Position numbers and translations under genes: made by a program. Shown in pieces: positions 8,401-16,939 of a stretch of DNA of 52,020 nucleotides. The notes under the pieces are model-generated. The model saw only the letters and a list, made by a program, of their open reading frames with translations. It ran no database searches and was not told where the DNA came from. Origin of the DNA: Bacteroidota bacterium (lineage in GTDB: Bacteria; Bacteroidota; Bacteroidia; Chitinophagales; Chitinophagaceae); the NCBI GenBank assembly GCA_023415275.1, contig JAEZLJ010000027.1:1-52020 (forward strand), read 5' to 3'. Position 1 is the stretch's first letter. Each line of letters starts with the position of its first letter.

Positions 8401-10229
8401 CCATGGACCTGAAAGATTCGGCCAATACATTTCGTGACAGGATCTCGCTTCATCCAAAGAACTTTCAATTAAAATTCCTGGAGCGCTTTATCGGATTATT
8501 ATTCTCCGACCTGCAGGGATATATAACGGGTGATGTAGATATTGTAGGCGAAGGAAGCGACCGTGATTACCTGGCCAAGGCCCGGCTGAAGGACGCGAGC
8601 TTTAAAGTGAATTTTACCCAGGTAACCTATAAGATTGATGATACTGAAATTGAACTGAAAAAGAACGAGATCGATCTGAATGGGATAAAACTGCGCGACC
8701 GGTTTGGCAATGTGGCCGTGCTAAAAGGGAATATAACCCACCATTCGTTCATGGACCTGTATTTTGACCTGCTGGTGCAGACACAGTCCAGGCAAATGGA
8801 ATTGTTGAATACTACTTATAATGACAACCAGTTATTTTATGGCAGAGCCATGGGCTCGGGCAACTTTGTTTTGGTAGGGCCACAGAAAGACATGCAAATG
8901 GTGATAGAAGTAAAAGCATCTGAAACCGACAGTTCTTATATCACACTGCCCCCCTCCTCGTCAAGACATAGCAGCCAGGCTGCCTTTATGGTAGAAAAGA
9001 AATACGGTACTGAGATGAACCCAGCCGCATTGAGCGGAGCAGCTTCCAACCTGAAATACGATATCACCCTTACTGCCAATCCGATGGTGAATATGGAAGT
9101 GATATTGGATGAACTAACCGGTGATATCATCAAGGGCAAGGGTTCCGGCATCCTGACTATTCATTCGGGAACCACCGACCCCCTGACCATCAATGGCCGG
9201 TATAACATTGATGAAGGAAACTATCTTTTTACTTTCCAATCCTTTTTCAAAAAACCATTTGTATTAAGGAAAGGATCTAATAATTATATTGAGTGGAGCG
9301 GTGATCCTTATAAAGCTACCATTAACCTTGATGCGGTGTACACAGCTGAAAATGTAAGCTTTGCTCCTTTGGCCAATACCATACTTTCCCTATCGAGCAG
9401 CCAGAGTAAAAGCCTGGCAGGCTTCAGGGACGACGTAAACGTGGTGGCCAACCTGACAGGAGAATTATTTCAACCCAACTTCAATTTCAAGCTGGAGTTT
9501 CCAAGCAACAGCTTAATTTATAGAGATCCCGGTGTATCTTTTGGTATTCAGCAAATTGAGAAGAACCCCAATGAATTGAATAAACAGGTGACCTACCTGA
9601 TCGTCTTTAACAGTTTTGCCCCATTTGAGGACCAGCGGGCCAATGCCAACCCATTTGGCGAAGCCATATCAAGTACCATTTCGGGGTTATTGTTTGGAGA
9701 AGTGAACAGGCGCATTAATGAATTGCTGGGCAAGGTATTGCAGCAGAACAAGCTGACACTGAACTTTACAGGATCGCTATACAATCGCAACCTGATCAAC
9801 CCAGACCAGAGAGGTTTATTACGCATCAACCAGGGAGATGTGAACGTAACCGTAGGCAAGTCATTATTTGAAGGCCGCTTGAACTTTACGGTGGGAGGCA
9901 CATTCGATGTACCTATTCAATCTGACGTACAACAAAGCATCCGTCTATTCCCTGATGTGACCATAGAATTGTTGTTGAATAAATCAGGTTCTGTAAGGGC
10001 CACTTTCTTTTACCGTGAAAATGCCGACTTTTTAACGGCCACCTCCACGGCAGGCAACCTGCAAACGCGGCGCTATGGTGCCAGTATATCTTATGGGAAA
10101 GAGTTTGATGCGGTGGGTGATGTATTCAATGGTAACCAGAAGAAGAAAAAAAGCAGGGGAAAATTGAAAAGTGCCAATAATCCCCCGCAAAATGATAACG
10201 TGGTCAAGGATTCCACCCGGCAACAATAG
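5475..10229 (+). CDS. tamB: TamB-like translocation and assembly module protein
   Basis: This is a very large inner-membrane-anchored protein that spans the periplasm and belongs to the AsmA/TamB group, implicated in outer-membrane biogenesis and lipid transfer. From the first usable start codon (GTG at 5475) it has 1584 residues. Most of it is a beta-rich repetitive region, and the C-terminal 400 or so residues form the TamB (DUF490) domain, ending in a Lys-rich tail. The GTG start would cut through the N-terminal membrane anchor: the frame is open back to 5391 and encodes a basic segment (RKFAKIFSR) followed by hydrophobic residues and LLQTDWGQNW, the normal family N-terminus. No ATG, GTG or TTG exists in that extension, so the real start is probably CTG 5424 or ATT 5409. 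Confidence 0.88.
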   Translation: MILVVIGLLQTDWGQNWLTRQVTQKLSRDLKTHISIHHVRFHFFDKMDLQGVFIEDQNKDTLMYAGTVKVLITDWFFFKDKAELKYIGLSDAIVNFNRKDSTWNYNFLGKYFASSDTSTKKSSGIQFDLKKVELDNVSFVQKDAWTGNDMVVKVKSLDMDARQITLTGKTLDIKSLDLVDPYFSTFSYKGLKPSTKDTSTKKSSSPPEWTLLLSAVNITNGRFRSDNESKLAGPGVFDGEHLDFSSINGNFKNVGWANDTIRGRADISARERSGLIVRRLKADTRFEPGAMVFENLDLRTNKSVLGNYFSMNFKKGMKNFVHDVIMEANFSNASLASDDIAFFAPDVKDWNRVIRINGKVQGSVDALNGRDLELWAGDKTYINGNVSMVGLPNINETLINVEAKDLRTTYADAVNFIPALRNINSPNLKALGYLRFAGSYTGFINNFVTYGTINTALGTLTTDLNMKFPSKGDAIYSGKISTPGFQLGRFLNSSQLGIVDFNGTVNGSGFDWNTLDMKVDGNVHRFGFGGYTYQNIKAKGILSNRKFNGNFVIKDPNADLSLNGLIDLSGKTPVFDAKANITNINLKALNLSQQDVQLSGAFDLNLQGNSLSSLLGNARISNATLLNNGKRLSFDSLVVSSHYIDGVKTLRLNSNEFDAVITGNFDLNSLPAAFTVFLSRYYPSYIRPPKNTKPQSFTFNITTGVVEDYIRLIDTSLTGFNNSHITGALNTAANTMDVDADIPYFAYRQFSFSDVQLKGTGNFQKLTLTGQVNNAVVSETLMFPQTTFTIEAQNDVSEVKVNTLANQTINQADISAQIKTFSDGLSVLFNPSSFVLNGKNWSIEQGGELNFRRNTIVQGQLLLKESNQEVQIGTQPSAIGNWNDLHISLRNLNLGDISPFITPHNRLEGLLHGDIVVEDPQNKFNVMANIHTDELRFDNDSIGQVQAAALYNNKTGMLTGKGNNIDPDHHIDFDLAMDLKDSANTFRDRISLHPKNFQLKFLERFIGLLFSDLQGYITGDVDIVGEGSDRDYLAKARLKDASFKVNFTQVTYKIDDTEIELKKNEIDLNGIKLRDRFGNVAVLKGNITHHSFMDLYFDLLVQTQSRQMELLNTTYNDNQLFYGRAMGSGNFVLVGPQKDMQMVIEVKASETDSSYITLPPSSSRHSSQAAFMVEKKYGTEMNPAALSGAASNLKYDITLTANPMVNMEVILDELTGDIIKGKGSGILTIHSGTTDPLTINGRYNIDEGNYLFTFQSFFKKPFVLRKGSNNYIEWSGDPYKATINLDAVYTAENVSFAPLANTILSLSSSQSKSLAGFRDDVNVVANLTGELFQPNFNFKLEFPSNSLIYRDPGVSFGIQQIEKNPNELNKQVTYLIVFNSFAPFEDQRANANPFGEAISSTISGLLFGEVNRRINELLGKVLQQNKLTLNFTGSLYNRNLINPDQRGLLRINQGDVNVTVGKSLFEGRLNFTVGGTFDVPIQSDVQQSIRLFPDVTIELLLNKSGSVRATFFYRENADFLTATSTAGNLQTRRYGASISYGKEFDAVGDVFNGNQKKKKSRGKLKSANNPPQNDNVVKDSTRQQ

Positions 10230-10258
10230 CTCCCGGGCTTTACTCCTTTATTCATTTA

Positions 10259-11455
10259 TTACAATATCTCATGCCCCATCTTGTCTTTTTTGGTCTGCAG
10301 GTATTTTTGATTGTGGGGGTTCGGTTCCACTTTGATAGGCAGGTTCTCTACGATCTCCAGTCCATAGCCTATCAGTCCTACCCTCTTTTTAGGATTATTA
10401 GATATCAATCTCAGCTTGGTAATACCCAGGTGGCGTAAAATCTGCGCCCCTACACCATAATCCCTCTGGTCAGTTTGAAAACCCAGGTGAAGATTGGCTT
10501 CCACTGTATCCATACCCTGCTCCTGCAGGCGGTAGGCTTTTAATTTGTTCAGTAATCCAATGCCACGACCTTCCTGGTTCATATAAATAATGGCACCCTT
10601 CCCTTCAGCCTCTACCATCTGCATGGCCTGGTGTAATTGTTCGCCGCAATCGCAACGCATGGAGGCCAGGATATCTCCGGTAAAGCAGGAAGAGTGCATT
10701 CTGACCATAACCGGCTCGTCAGGTTCCCATGAACCTTTGATCAGGGCCAGGTGCTCATTACTGCTGTTCTTCTCCTGGAAGGCTACCAATTTAAAATGGC
10801 CATACTGGGTAGGCATATCCACCCTTACTATCTCATCTATTAAAGAATCTCTTTTAATGCGGTATTCTATCAGGTCTTTGATGGAAATGATCTTAAAGTC
10901 AAACTTTTTGGCTATTTCCATCAGTTCGGGTAAGCGGGCCATGGAGCCATCATCATTCATGATCTCTACCAAAACACCGGAGGGCTCAAAGCCTGCCAAC
11001 CGGGCCAGGTCAACAGTGGCCTCGGTGTGTCCTGCCCTTCTTAAAACTCCACCTTTTTTAGCTCTTAATGGAAATATATGGCCGGGTTTGCCCAGGTCTT
11101 CTGGTTTGGTAGCCGGATCTATCAACGCCTGTACCGTTTTAGCCCTGTCGTGTGCAGAGATACCGGTAGTACAGCCATGTCCCAATAGGTCAACAGATAC
11201 GGTAAAAGCAGTTTCATGAAGGGCGGTGTTGTTATTGACCATTAATTCCAATCCTAACTCATTGCAACGATCTTCCAGCATGGGCACACATATCAATCCC
11301 CTTCCATATTTACTCATGAAATTGATCACCTCAGGCGTCACATTCCTGGAAGCAGTTATAAAATCGCCTTCATTCTCCCTATCCTCATCATCCACCACAA
11401 TGACCAGTTTCCCCGCTTTAAGATCTTCAATGGCACTTTCTATCGAGTTCAACAT
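10259..11455 (-). CDS. ribBA: RibBA: DHBP synthase / GTP cyclohydrolase II
   Basis: This bifunctional enzyme feeds both branches of riboflavin synthesis. The N-terminal domain makes 3,4-dihydroxy-2-butanone 4-phosphate from ribulose 5-phosphate; the C-terminal domain opens GTP to the pyrimidine precursor. Residues 1-200 carry DDEDRENEGD (22-31), HDRAKT and the RAGHTEA region typical of RibB. Residues 205-398 carry the GTP cyclohydrolase II zinc ligands Cys257, Cys268 and Cys270 (CFTGD and RCDCGE), EGRGIG, and the QRDYGVGAQ loop. The length of 398 is normal for RibBA. It is convergent with tamB (29-bp gap) and has a good promoter box just upstream. No FMN riboswitch is visible before it. Confidence 0.97.
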   Translation of the reverse strand: MLNSIESAIEDLKAGKLVIVVDDEDRENEGDFITASRNVTPEVINFMSKYGRGLICVPMLEDRCNELGLELMVNNNTALHETAFTVSVDLLGHGCTTGISAHDRAKTVQALIDPATKPEDLGKPGHIFPLRAKKGGVLRRAGHTEATVDLARLAGFEPSGVLVEIMNDDGSMARLPELMEIAKKFDFKIISIKDLIEYRIKRDSLIDEIVRVDMPTQYGHFKLVAFQEKNSSNEHLALIKGSWEPDEPVMVRMHSSCFTGDILASMRCDCGEQLHQAMQMVEAEGKGAIIYMNQEGRGIGLLNKLKAYRLQEQGMDTVEANLHLGFQTDQRDYGVGAQILRHLGITKLRLISNNPKKRVGLIGYGLEIVENLPIKVEPNPHNQKYLQTKKDKMGHEIL

Positions 11456-11467
11456 GTGATTTTTTTA

Positions 11468-11475
11468 CAAAAGTA
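11468..11475 (-). promoter_or_regulatory. -7 promoter box of ribBA
   Basis: TACTTTTG on the minus strand matches the Bacteroidota -7 consensus TAnnTTTG fully. A GTTTAC sequence about 19 bp further upstream is a fair -33 element. The implied transcript starts roughly 8-10 nt before the ribBA ATG. Confidence 0.6.
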
Positions 11476-11604
11476 GCAACTATACAGGGCTTGTAAACAG
11501 AGAATTATCATTTTAAGGAAATGCAGCATTAGAGCGGGTTGCGCGCTCTTTAATAGAGTAATAAAATGTTAATATTTCTCAATAATTGCTATCCGCAAAT
11601 TCAC

Positions 11605-11612
11605 TTTCTTTG
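11605..11612 (+). promoter_or_regulatory. -7 promoter box of TonB-dependent receptor gene
   Basis: TTTCTTTG differs at one position from TAnnTTTG, and a TTG at 11586-11588 lies 16 bp upstream as a -33 element. Transcription would begin near 11617-11619, before the ATG at 11635 and after the in-frame upstream ATG at 11566, which supports the shorter start. Confidence 0.5.
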
Positions 11613-11634
11613 CACCCGAAAACAAAAAATTAAT

Positions 11635-14600
11635 ATGCTAAAGAGAATCTTGAGTCTGCTGGTAATTGTCCTGGCCTTGGGGCAATTAACGTTTGCGCAG
11701 GTGACCACAAGTAGTATTAGTGGTATAGCAAAGGCAGTTAATGGTGATCCCCTGGTGGGAGCAACCGTTGTTGCAACGCATGTCCCTACAGGAACTACTT
11801 ATCGAACAATAACCCGTACCGGAGGAATATTTGATATTCAAAACATAGCACCGGGAGGGCCATATACCTTAAATGTAACATATGTTGGTTTCGGGGAATT
11901 CTCCCGCACTGATATTATGATCCCTCTAGGTGAGAGATTCGATATTACAGCTGAACTGAGCTCCTCCAGTGGCCAGTTGAGTGAGGTAGTGGTAGCCAGC
12001 TCCTCAAGAGGTGGAACTGAGAAAACTGGAGCTTCTACCAGTTTTTCAAGAAGACAAATACAGAACACGCCTAATATTAGCCGTAGCATTACCGGTCTTA
12101 CCAGGACAACTCCACAGGCTAACGGTAACAGTTTTGCCGGTATGAACTTCAGGTATAATAACATTACAATTGATGGCGCCTTATTTAATAACAACTTTGG
12201 CCGTTCTGGTGACGGTCAGATTCCCGGAGGAGGAATTTCCGCAATTTCAATAGATGCACTTGACCAAATTCAGGTAAATATATCTCCTTATGATGTGAGG
12301 CAAGCGGGCTTTGTGGGTGCTGGAATTAATGCTGTAACCAGACGAGGTACTAATACAATAACTGGTACAGCATATGGATTTTACAGAAACCAGGATTTCA
12401 ATGGTAAAAAAGTTAAAGACGTAGAAGTTCCCAATGCAAAAAGGTCAACAAAGATCTATGGTTTAAGTCTTGGCCTACCTATCATCAAGAATAAATTATT
12501 CTTCTTTGGAAACGTGGAAAGAGAAGTAAGAACTGCACCAGGACAAACCTGGCAGGCAAACAGGGGAACCACAGGAGGAAACATAACACCTGTCCTGGCA
12601 ACAGATCTGGATAATCTTTCTCAATACCTGCAAACCAAATATGGTATAAATCCCGGCCCTTATGAAGGATATGATTTTGCCACAGATAATACCAAGTTCG
12701 TTACACGTTTAGATTGGAACATTACAGGCAAACATCGTTTAACATTGCGTTATAACCAGTCTGAAACTAATGACGACGACCAGGTAAATGCAAGTAGCGG
12801 ACCTAATCCAAGATTCAGCAACTCAAGAAGAGGTTCAGCATCTGGAGGTTTAGCTTTTAGTGGAACTAACTTTAAAAACAATACAAAGGTTAAATCAGCT
12901 GTTGCGGAATTGAATTCAAGTTTTACTAACCGGATTTCCAACCAACTTATAGGATCTTTTACACATGTTCAGCCAGTTCGTATTCCAAACACAACTGCTG
13001 CATTTGTAGATATCATGAATGGTTCAAATGTGTATACATCTTTTGGAACTGACCTTTTCTCTTATGATAACCGCATTGATGATAAATCATATAATATTGC
13101 CGATAACGTAACGATAAACCTTGGTAAACATACTGTTACTGCTGGAGTTAGTTACGATTACATGGCTTTTGAAAACGCTTTCTCTGATTACGGAGGTCCA
13201 AGCTACTACCGTTTTGCATCTTTGCAGGATTTCCTGGATAATAAGAATCCTACCATCTTTGCAGTAACTTATGGTTTTGGGAAAGATCAAACAGTAATAC
13301 CACCTGCTGCTGCCAACTTTGCTCAATTAGGCTTTTATGCGCAAGACGTATGGACTGCAAATGATAAGTTTAAGCTGACATATGGTTTAAGGGTTGACAA
13401 GCCTTTATATACATATGATGCACAGCAGAACCCCGCTCTGGCACAGGTCGTTTTTAAAGATGAAAATGGTGCCAACGAATCATTTGATGTAAGCAAATGG
13501 CCTAAATCTAGTTTATTGTTCTCTCCACGTGTTGGGTTCACGTATGATGTGGAAGGAGGAAAGAAAACAATCGTAAGAGGCGGAACCGGAATTTTCACTG
13601 GTCGCATACCTTTTATATGGTTAGTGAACCAAGTAGCTGACAATGGGGTATTAAGAAGCATTTATACAGCATCGGCAACTGAGTTGCAAAATATCACTTA
13701 CAATCCTGATCGTACAGCATGGTTTGATAAACTCGCCTTGCCTACAACTACAGGAACGACCATTCCTGCCGGCCGTCCTTCATACAGCGGTACAGCAGCC
13801 GACTTTAAAATGCCACAGGTTTGGAGAACAAACCTTGCGGTGGATAAAAAGCTGTCTGATAACTATACATTAACGCTGGAAGCCATTTTCACGAAAGCTG
13901 TCAACAATGTTTACTTTAGAAATGCCAATCTTGGTGCTTCTACAGGCAAATTAAATAATGGTTCTGATCAAAGACCTGCTTATAGCCCACGTTTGAACGA
14001 TAACATTACTTCTATGGTGGTAATGGATAATACAAATAAAGGTTTCAGCACGTCATTAACAGCGCAATTGCAAAAGTCTTTCTCTAAAAATTGGGAAGGC
14101 TCTATTGCTTATACTTACACTTTTGCACAAGACCTTAATATTGGAACAAGTGATCGTGCATCTAGTAGTTGGTCAACTAATAATATAACTTTAAATCCTA
14201 ATCAACCTGAGTTAGGATACTCTAATTTTTCTGTTCCACACCGTGTTTTAGTGGGCGGCTCATATCGATTTAACTATGCTAATAATAAATTGGCTACTAC
14301 GGTAGGACTGTATTATAGCGGTTCTTCACAGGAAAGATATCATTTCCGTTACGGCGGTGATGTAAACGGAGATGGTCAAACAAATGATCTTCTGTTTGTT
14401 CCTGCAAGCGCTTCACAAATAACATTTGTTGAAGGATTTAAAGCTGGTGGTAAAACCTATACTGCCCAACAGCAAAGCGACGCCTTTTTTGCCTTTGTAG
14501 AAAATAATACTTACCTGAAAAACCATAAAGGACAATATATGGATAGGTATGGCGCTTTATTGCCTTGGGTAAATAATCTGGATTTGCGTGTCATGCAAGA

Positions 14601-14898
14601 CTTTGCTTTTAATGCTTTAAGCAGAAAGCACACTTTCCAGTTCACAGTTGATGTAGTTAACTTTTTAAATCTGTTGAACAATAGCTGGGGAACACGTTAT
14701 GTTTATAACTTTGGTTCATTCAGCGACCAGGGTATATTAGGCTTACCTTCAGCAACTAACAATACAGGAGCTGAAACGTTTAAACGGGACACACCTAAGT
14801 TTACGTTTAACCCTGATGGGCCTACAAAAGCTTACCAAACAGATTTCTCCACCTTTAGTACATGGGGTATCCAATTAGGATTAAGGTATAATTTTTAA
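11635..14898 (+). CDS. Oar-like TonB-dependent outer-membrane receptor
   Basis: The 1087-residue protein has a Sec signal peptide (MLKRILSLL to FAQ, about 21 residues) and then a carboxypeptidase-regulatory-like Ig domain (about 26-105: SISGIAKAVNGDPLVGATV and a Gly/Pro turn region). A plug-like domain follows (about 125-235: NITIDGA, ISIDALDQIQVNISPYDVRQAGFVGAGINAV is split across it), then a long beta-barrel ending in an aromatic residue (RYNF). This is the Oar/OmpA-related TonB receptor type common in Bacteroidota; the ligand is unknown. No SusD partner lies next to it, so it is not a standard glycan-utilisation pair. The ATG at 11635 was chosen because it starts the signal peptide; an upstream in-frame ATG at 11566 would add 23 unlikely residues. 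Confidence 0.9.
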   Translation: MLKRILSLLVIVLALGQLTFAQVTTSSISGIAKAVNGDPLVGATVVATHVPTGTTYRTITRTGGIFDIQNIAPGGPYTLNVTYVGFGEFSRTDIMIPLGERFDITAELSSSSGQLSEVVVASSSRGGTEKTGASTSFSRRQIQNTPNISRSITGLTRTTPQANGNSFAGMNFRYNNITIDGALFNNNFGRSGDGQIPGGGISAISIDALDQIQVNISPYDVRQAGFVGAGINAVTRRGTNTITGTAYGFYRNQDFNGKKVKDVEVPNAKRSTKIYGLSLGLPIIKNKLFFFGNVEREVRTAPGQTWQANRGTTGGNITPVLATDLDNLSQYLQTKYGINPGPYEGYDFATDNTKFVTRLDWNITGKHRLTLRYNQSETNDDDQVNASSGPNPRFSNSRRGSASGGLAFSGTNFKNNTKVKSAVAELNSSFTNRISNQLIGSFTHVQPVRIPNTTAAFVDIMNGSNVYTSFGTDLFSYDNRIDDKSYNIADNVTINLGKHTVTAGVSYDYMAFENAFSDYGGPSYYRFASLQDFLDNKNPTIFAVTYGFGKDQTVIPPAAANFAQLGFYAQDVWTANDKFKLTYGLRVDKPLYTYDAQQNPALAQVVFKDENGANESFDVSKWPKSSLLFSPRVGFTYDVEGGKKTIVRGGTGIFTGRIPFIWLVNQVADNGVLRSIYTASATELQNITYNPDRTAWFDKLALPTTTGTTIPAGRPSYSGTAADFKMPQVWRTNLAVDKKLSDNYTLTLEAIFTKAVNNVYFRNANLGASTGKLNNGSDQRPAYSPRLNDNITSMVVMDNTNKGFSTSLTAQLQKSFSKNWEGSIAYTYTFAQDLNIGTSDRASSSWSTNNITLNPNQPELGYSNFSVPHRVLVGGSYRFNYANNKLATTVGLYYSGSSQERYHFRYGGDVNGDGQTNDLLFVPASASQITFVEGFKAGGKTYTAQQQSDAFFAFVENNTYLKNHKGQYMDRYGALLPWVNNLDLRVMQDFAFNALSRKHTFQFTVDVVNFLNLLNNSWGTRYVYNFGSFSDQGILGLPSATNNTGAETFKRDTPKFTFNPDGPTKAYQTDFSTFSTWGIQLGLRYNF

Positions 14899-14917
14899 TC
14901 TTACATTTTTATAATGC

Positions 14918-14951
14918 AAAACCCCCAAAAATTGATCTTTGGGGGTTTTTT
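14918..14951 (+). terminator. Terminator after TonB-dependent receptor gene
   Basis: AAAACCCCCAAA (14918-14929) pairs with TTTGGGGGTTTT (14938-14949) to give a 12-bp stem with an 8-nt loop, followed by T-rich sequence. A shorter T-run on the other strand means it may also stop the convergent esterase gene. Confidence 0.9.
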
Positions 14952-14986
14952 ATTTATAATAGTCAGTTTATTGATAAAATTTTATT

Positions 14987-15799
14987 CTAAACTTTACTCC
15001 ATCCCCAAAGCAGGAATGCGGGCATTGCCTTACCCCAGGTAGCAATATCGTGCTTACCATCCTCATAATTAATATACCTGATGTCATAATCAGTATTATA
15101 ACCATGTTGCTGCAGCTCTTCTATCAATGACATTGTATCGTCAATTGAATCTATGATGCCATTGTTATTCCTGTCGGCTGTTTCATCCTGCGACCCCGTT
15201 GTGAAATAGAAACGAAGTCCCGGATAATATTCTCCTTCCCTGATCTTGAAATGCATGATCCGGTCAGTGTCATCATTATAGTTGTCGTCCAGGGCAGTCG
15301 AGCGCCACCATAAGGATCCCGAGAAAACCCCTGCCACAGAAAATACATCCGGGTGATGCCACACTGTATCAATAGCTGATAGTCCTCCCAGGGAGAATCC
15401 ACAAAAAGCTTTTTGAGTAAAACCTTCGATAGCATATTGCTGGTGAATAAAAGGAAGAAGTTCTTCCAGTATAAATTGCTGGTAAGCTTTTGCCAGGGCA
15501 CCCCTGCCTTCATAATCCGGGATGTCGGCAGTACCATATTCCATCTTCCTGTGTTTGCCTGCATGTATGCCTACACATAAAAGAGGTTGCACCTGGTCAG
15601 ATTCCAACAGGCTATTATATAACCGGGAGAATTTCATTTCTTCCAGGTCCTGCCCGTCGTTGATCAACAAAAGGCTCATGGTGCCGGGATTGGCTATATT
15701 CATTGGGAGATAAAGATCAATGATCACATAACGACCCAGGTAGCTGGAAGCAATAGCCCGCTGCTCCACCACTATATTCGATAATTCTTCTATTCGCAT
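14987..15799 (-). CDS. Alpha/beta-hydrolase esterase (PF00756 type)
   Basis: A 270-residue cytosolic protein (no signal peptide) of the putative-esterase/enterochelin-esterase-like alpha/beta-hydrolase group. The nucleophile elbow is GFSLGG with Ser136; likely acid Asp205 (GSQDE) and base His250 (GKHD) complete the triad. Just after the acid is DRNNNGIID (209-217), which resembles an EF-hand-type Ca-binding loop. The natural ester or thioester substrate is unknown. It is divergent from the ATP-grasp and GCS2 genes. A perfect TAnnTTTG box only 6 nt upstream means the mRNA is probably almost leaderless. It is proposed here as part of that amide-ligase set; this is inference. Confidence 0.85.
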   Translation of the reverse strand: MRIEELSNIVVEQRAIASSYLGRYVIIDLYLPMNIANPGTMSLLLINDGQDLEEMKFSRLYNSLLESDQVQPLLCVGIHAGKHRKMEYGTADIPDYEGRGALAKAYQQFILEELLPFIHQQYAIEGFTQKAFCGFSLGGLSAIDTVWHHPDVFSVAGVFSGSLWWRSTALDDNYNDDTDRIMHFKIREGEYYPGLRFYFTTGSQDETADRNNNGIIDSIDDTMSLIEELQQHGYNTDYDIRYINYEDGKHDIATWGKAMPAFLLWGWSKV

Positions 15800-15804
15800 T
15801 GCGT

Positions 15805-15812
15805 CAAAAATA
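15805..15812 (-). promoter_or_regulatory. -7 promoter box of esterase gene
   Basis: TATTTTTG on the minus strand is a full TAnnTTTG match. TTTG (minus strand of 15836-15839) lies 23 bp upstream as the -33 element. The box ends 6 nt before the ATG, so the transcript leader should be only a few nucleotides. Confidence 0.65.
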
Positions 15813-15925
15813 GGTGTTTACAAAAACTAGACACCCAAACTATTTTGAATGTCAATTTTCTTTTTTACCATAGTGAATTATATTGTATTTTAAATCTTTT
15901 GGATCCTTAACACCAACAAGCATAT

Positions 15926-16879
15926 ATGAAAAAGATAGGAATACTGTTTGGCCAGGAACGCAGCTTCCCTATGGCATTTATTGAAAGAGTGAATAGCAAG
16001 GGCATTGAGAATCTTATAGCGGAACCTGTACGGATTGACAAATCTGCCCAGGGCTTGAATTCAGGCTATGCAGTGATCGTGGACAGGATCTCCCAGGATG
16101 TGCCTTTTTACAGGGCCATCTTAAAGAATGAAGCCCTAACTGGGACTGCTGTTATCAATAATCCATTCTGGTGGAGCGCAGATGATAAATATTTCAACAA
16201 CTGCCTGATGACACAAATAGGAGTACCGGTGCCTAAAACAGTGATCCTTCCCTCCTATGACCTGCCTACAGACACTAAGCCTGAATCTTTTTCCAACCTG
16301 GCCTATCCCCTTGCCTGGGACGATATCTTCGGCTATGTGGGCTTTCCTGCCTATATGAAACCTTATGCGGGAGGAGGCTGGAAAAACGTTTACAAACTTC
16401 ATGACAAAGAGGAGTTTTACCAGAAGCATGGAGAGACGGAGCAATTGGTCATGTTGCTGCAGGAGGAAATTGTGTTTGAAGAATACTACCGCTGTTATTG
16501 TATTGGTGGCAAGCATGTAAGGATCATGCCTTATGAACCCCGCAACCCGCATCACCTGCGTTACCAGGCAGACTTTACACCCTCTCCCGAAAGGCTCAAG
16601 CTGATGGAAGATATTGTGCTGCGCATCAATCATTATTTAGGATATGACTTCAATACAGTGGAACTGGCGATAAAAGATGGTGTGCCTTATGCCATAGATT
16701 TCGGCAATCCGGCACCAGATGCAGAAAGAACCAGTGTTGGGGAGGAAAATTTTGAATGGGTGGTGGAAACAGCTGCTAATTATGCCATCGAAAGAGCCAC
16801 AGCTCACAAAGAGGGGCAAAGCAATCTTACATGGGGGGAGTTTATTAAAAGAAGCGCCACCGGCGTGCCTTTGATCTAA
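15926..16879 (+). CDS. ATP-grasp domain ligase
   Basis: A 317-residue cytosolic protein of the ATP-grasp fold, whose members join a carboxylate to an amine or thiol through an acyl phosphate, using ATP. Visible parts: an N-terminal pre-ATP-grasp domain to about residue 95, KPYAGGGWK (145-153; Lys plus Gly-rich loop), the hinge LLQEEIVFEEY (about 177-187), and the metal-binding set Glu246 (NTVELA), Asp258 and Asn261 (IDFGNPAPD). All expected catalytic positions appear intact. The gene lies 60 bp upstream of the GCS2-type ligase gene on the same strand, so they are probably one operon and act on the same compound. Specificity cannot be read from the sequence. Confidence 0.87.
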   Translation: MKKIGILFGQERSFPMAFIERVNSKGIENLIAEPVRIDKSAQGLNSGYAVIVDRISQDVPFYRAILKNEALTGTAVINNPFWWSADDKYFNNCLMTQIGVPVPKTVILPSYDLPTDTKPESFSNLAYPLAWDDIFGYVGFPAYMKPYAGGGWKNVYKLHDKEEFYQKHGETEQLVMLLQEEIVFEEYYRCYCIGGKHVRIMPYEPRNPHHLRYQADFTPSPERLKLMEDIVLRINHYLGYDFNTVELAIKDGVPYAIDFGNPAPDAERTSVGEENFEWVVETAANYAIERATAHKEGQSNLTWGEFIKRSATGVPLI

Positions 16880-16939
16880 TACTGAATAATATTACTCAAT
16901 ATCACCTTCCAATAGAATCAAATAAACGAAACTATCTGA

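Noticed and set aside
5475..10229. Long opposite-strand ORFs inside tamB, rpoC and ppdK
   Set aside because: Shadows of strongly coding frames, without signals of their own.
11456..11634. Possible FMN riboswitch before ribBA
   Set aside because: The gap is short and lacks the conserved RFN helices; the promoter box leaves only about 9 nt of leader. A small AGAGCG/CGCTCT hairpin (11531-11549) is too weak to call.
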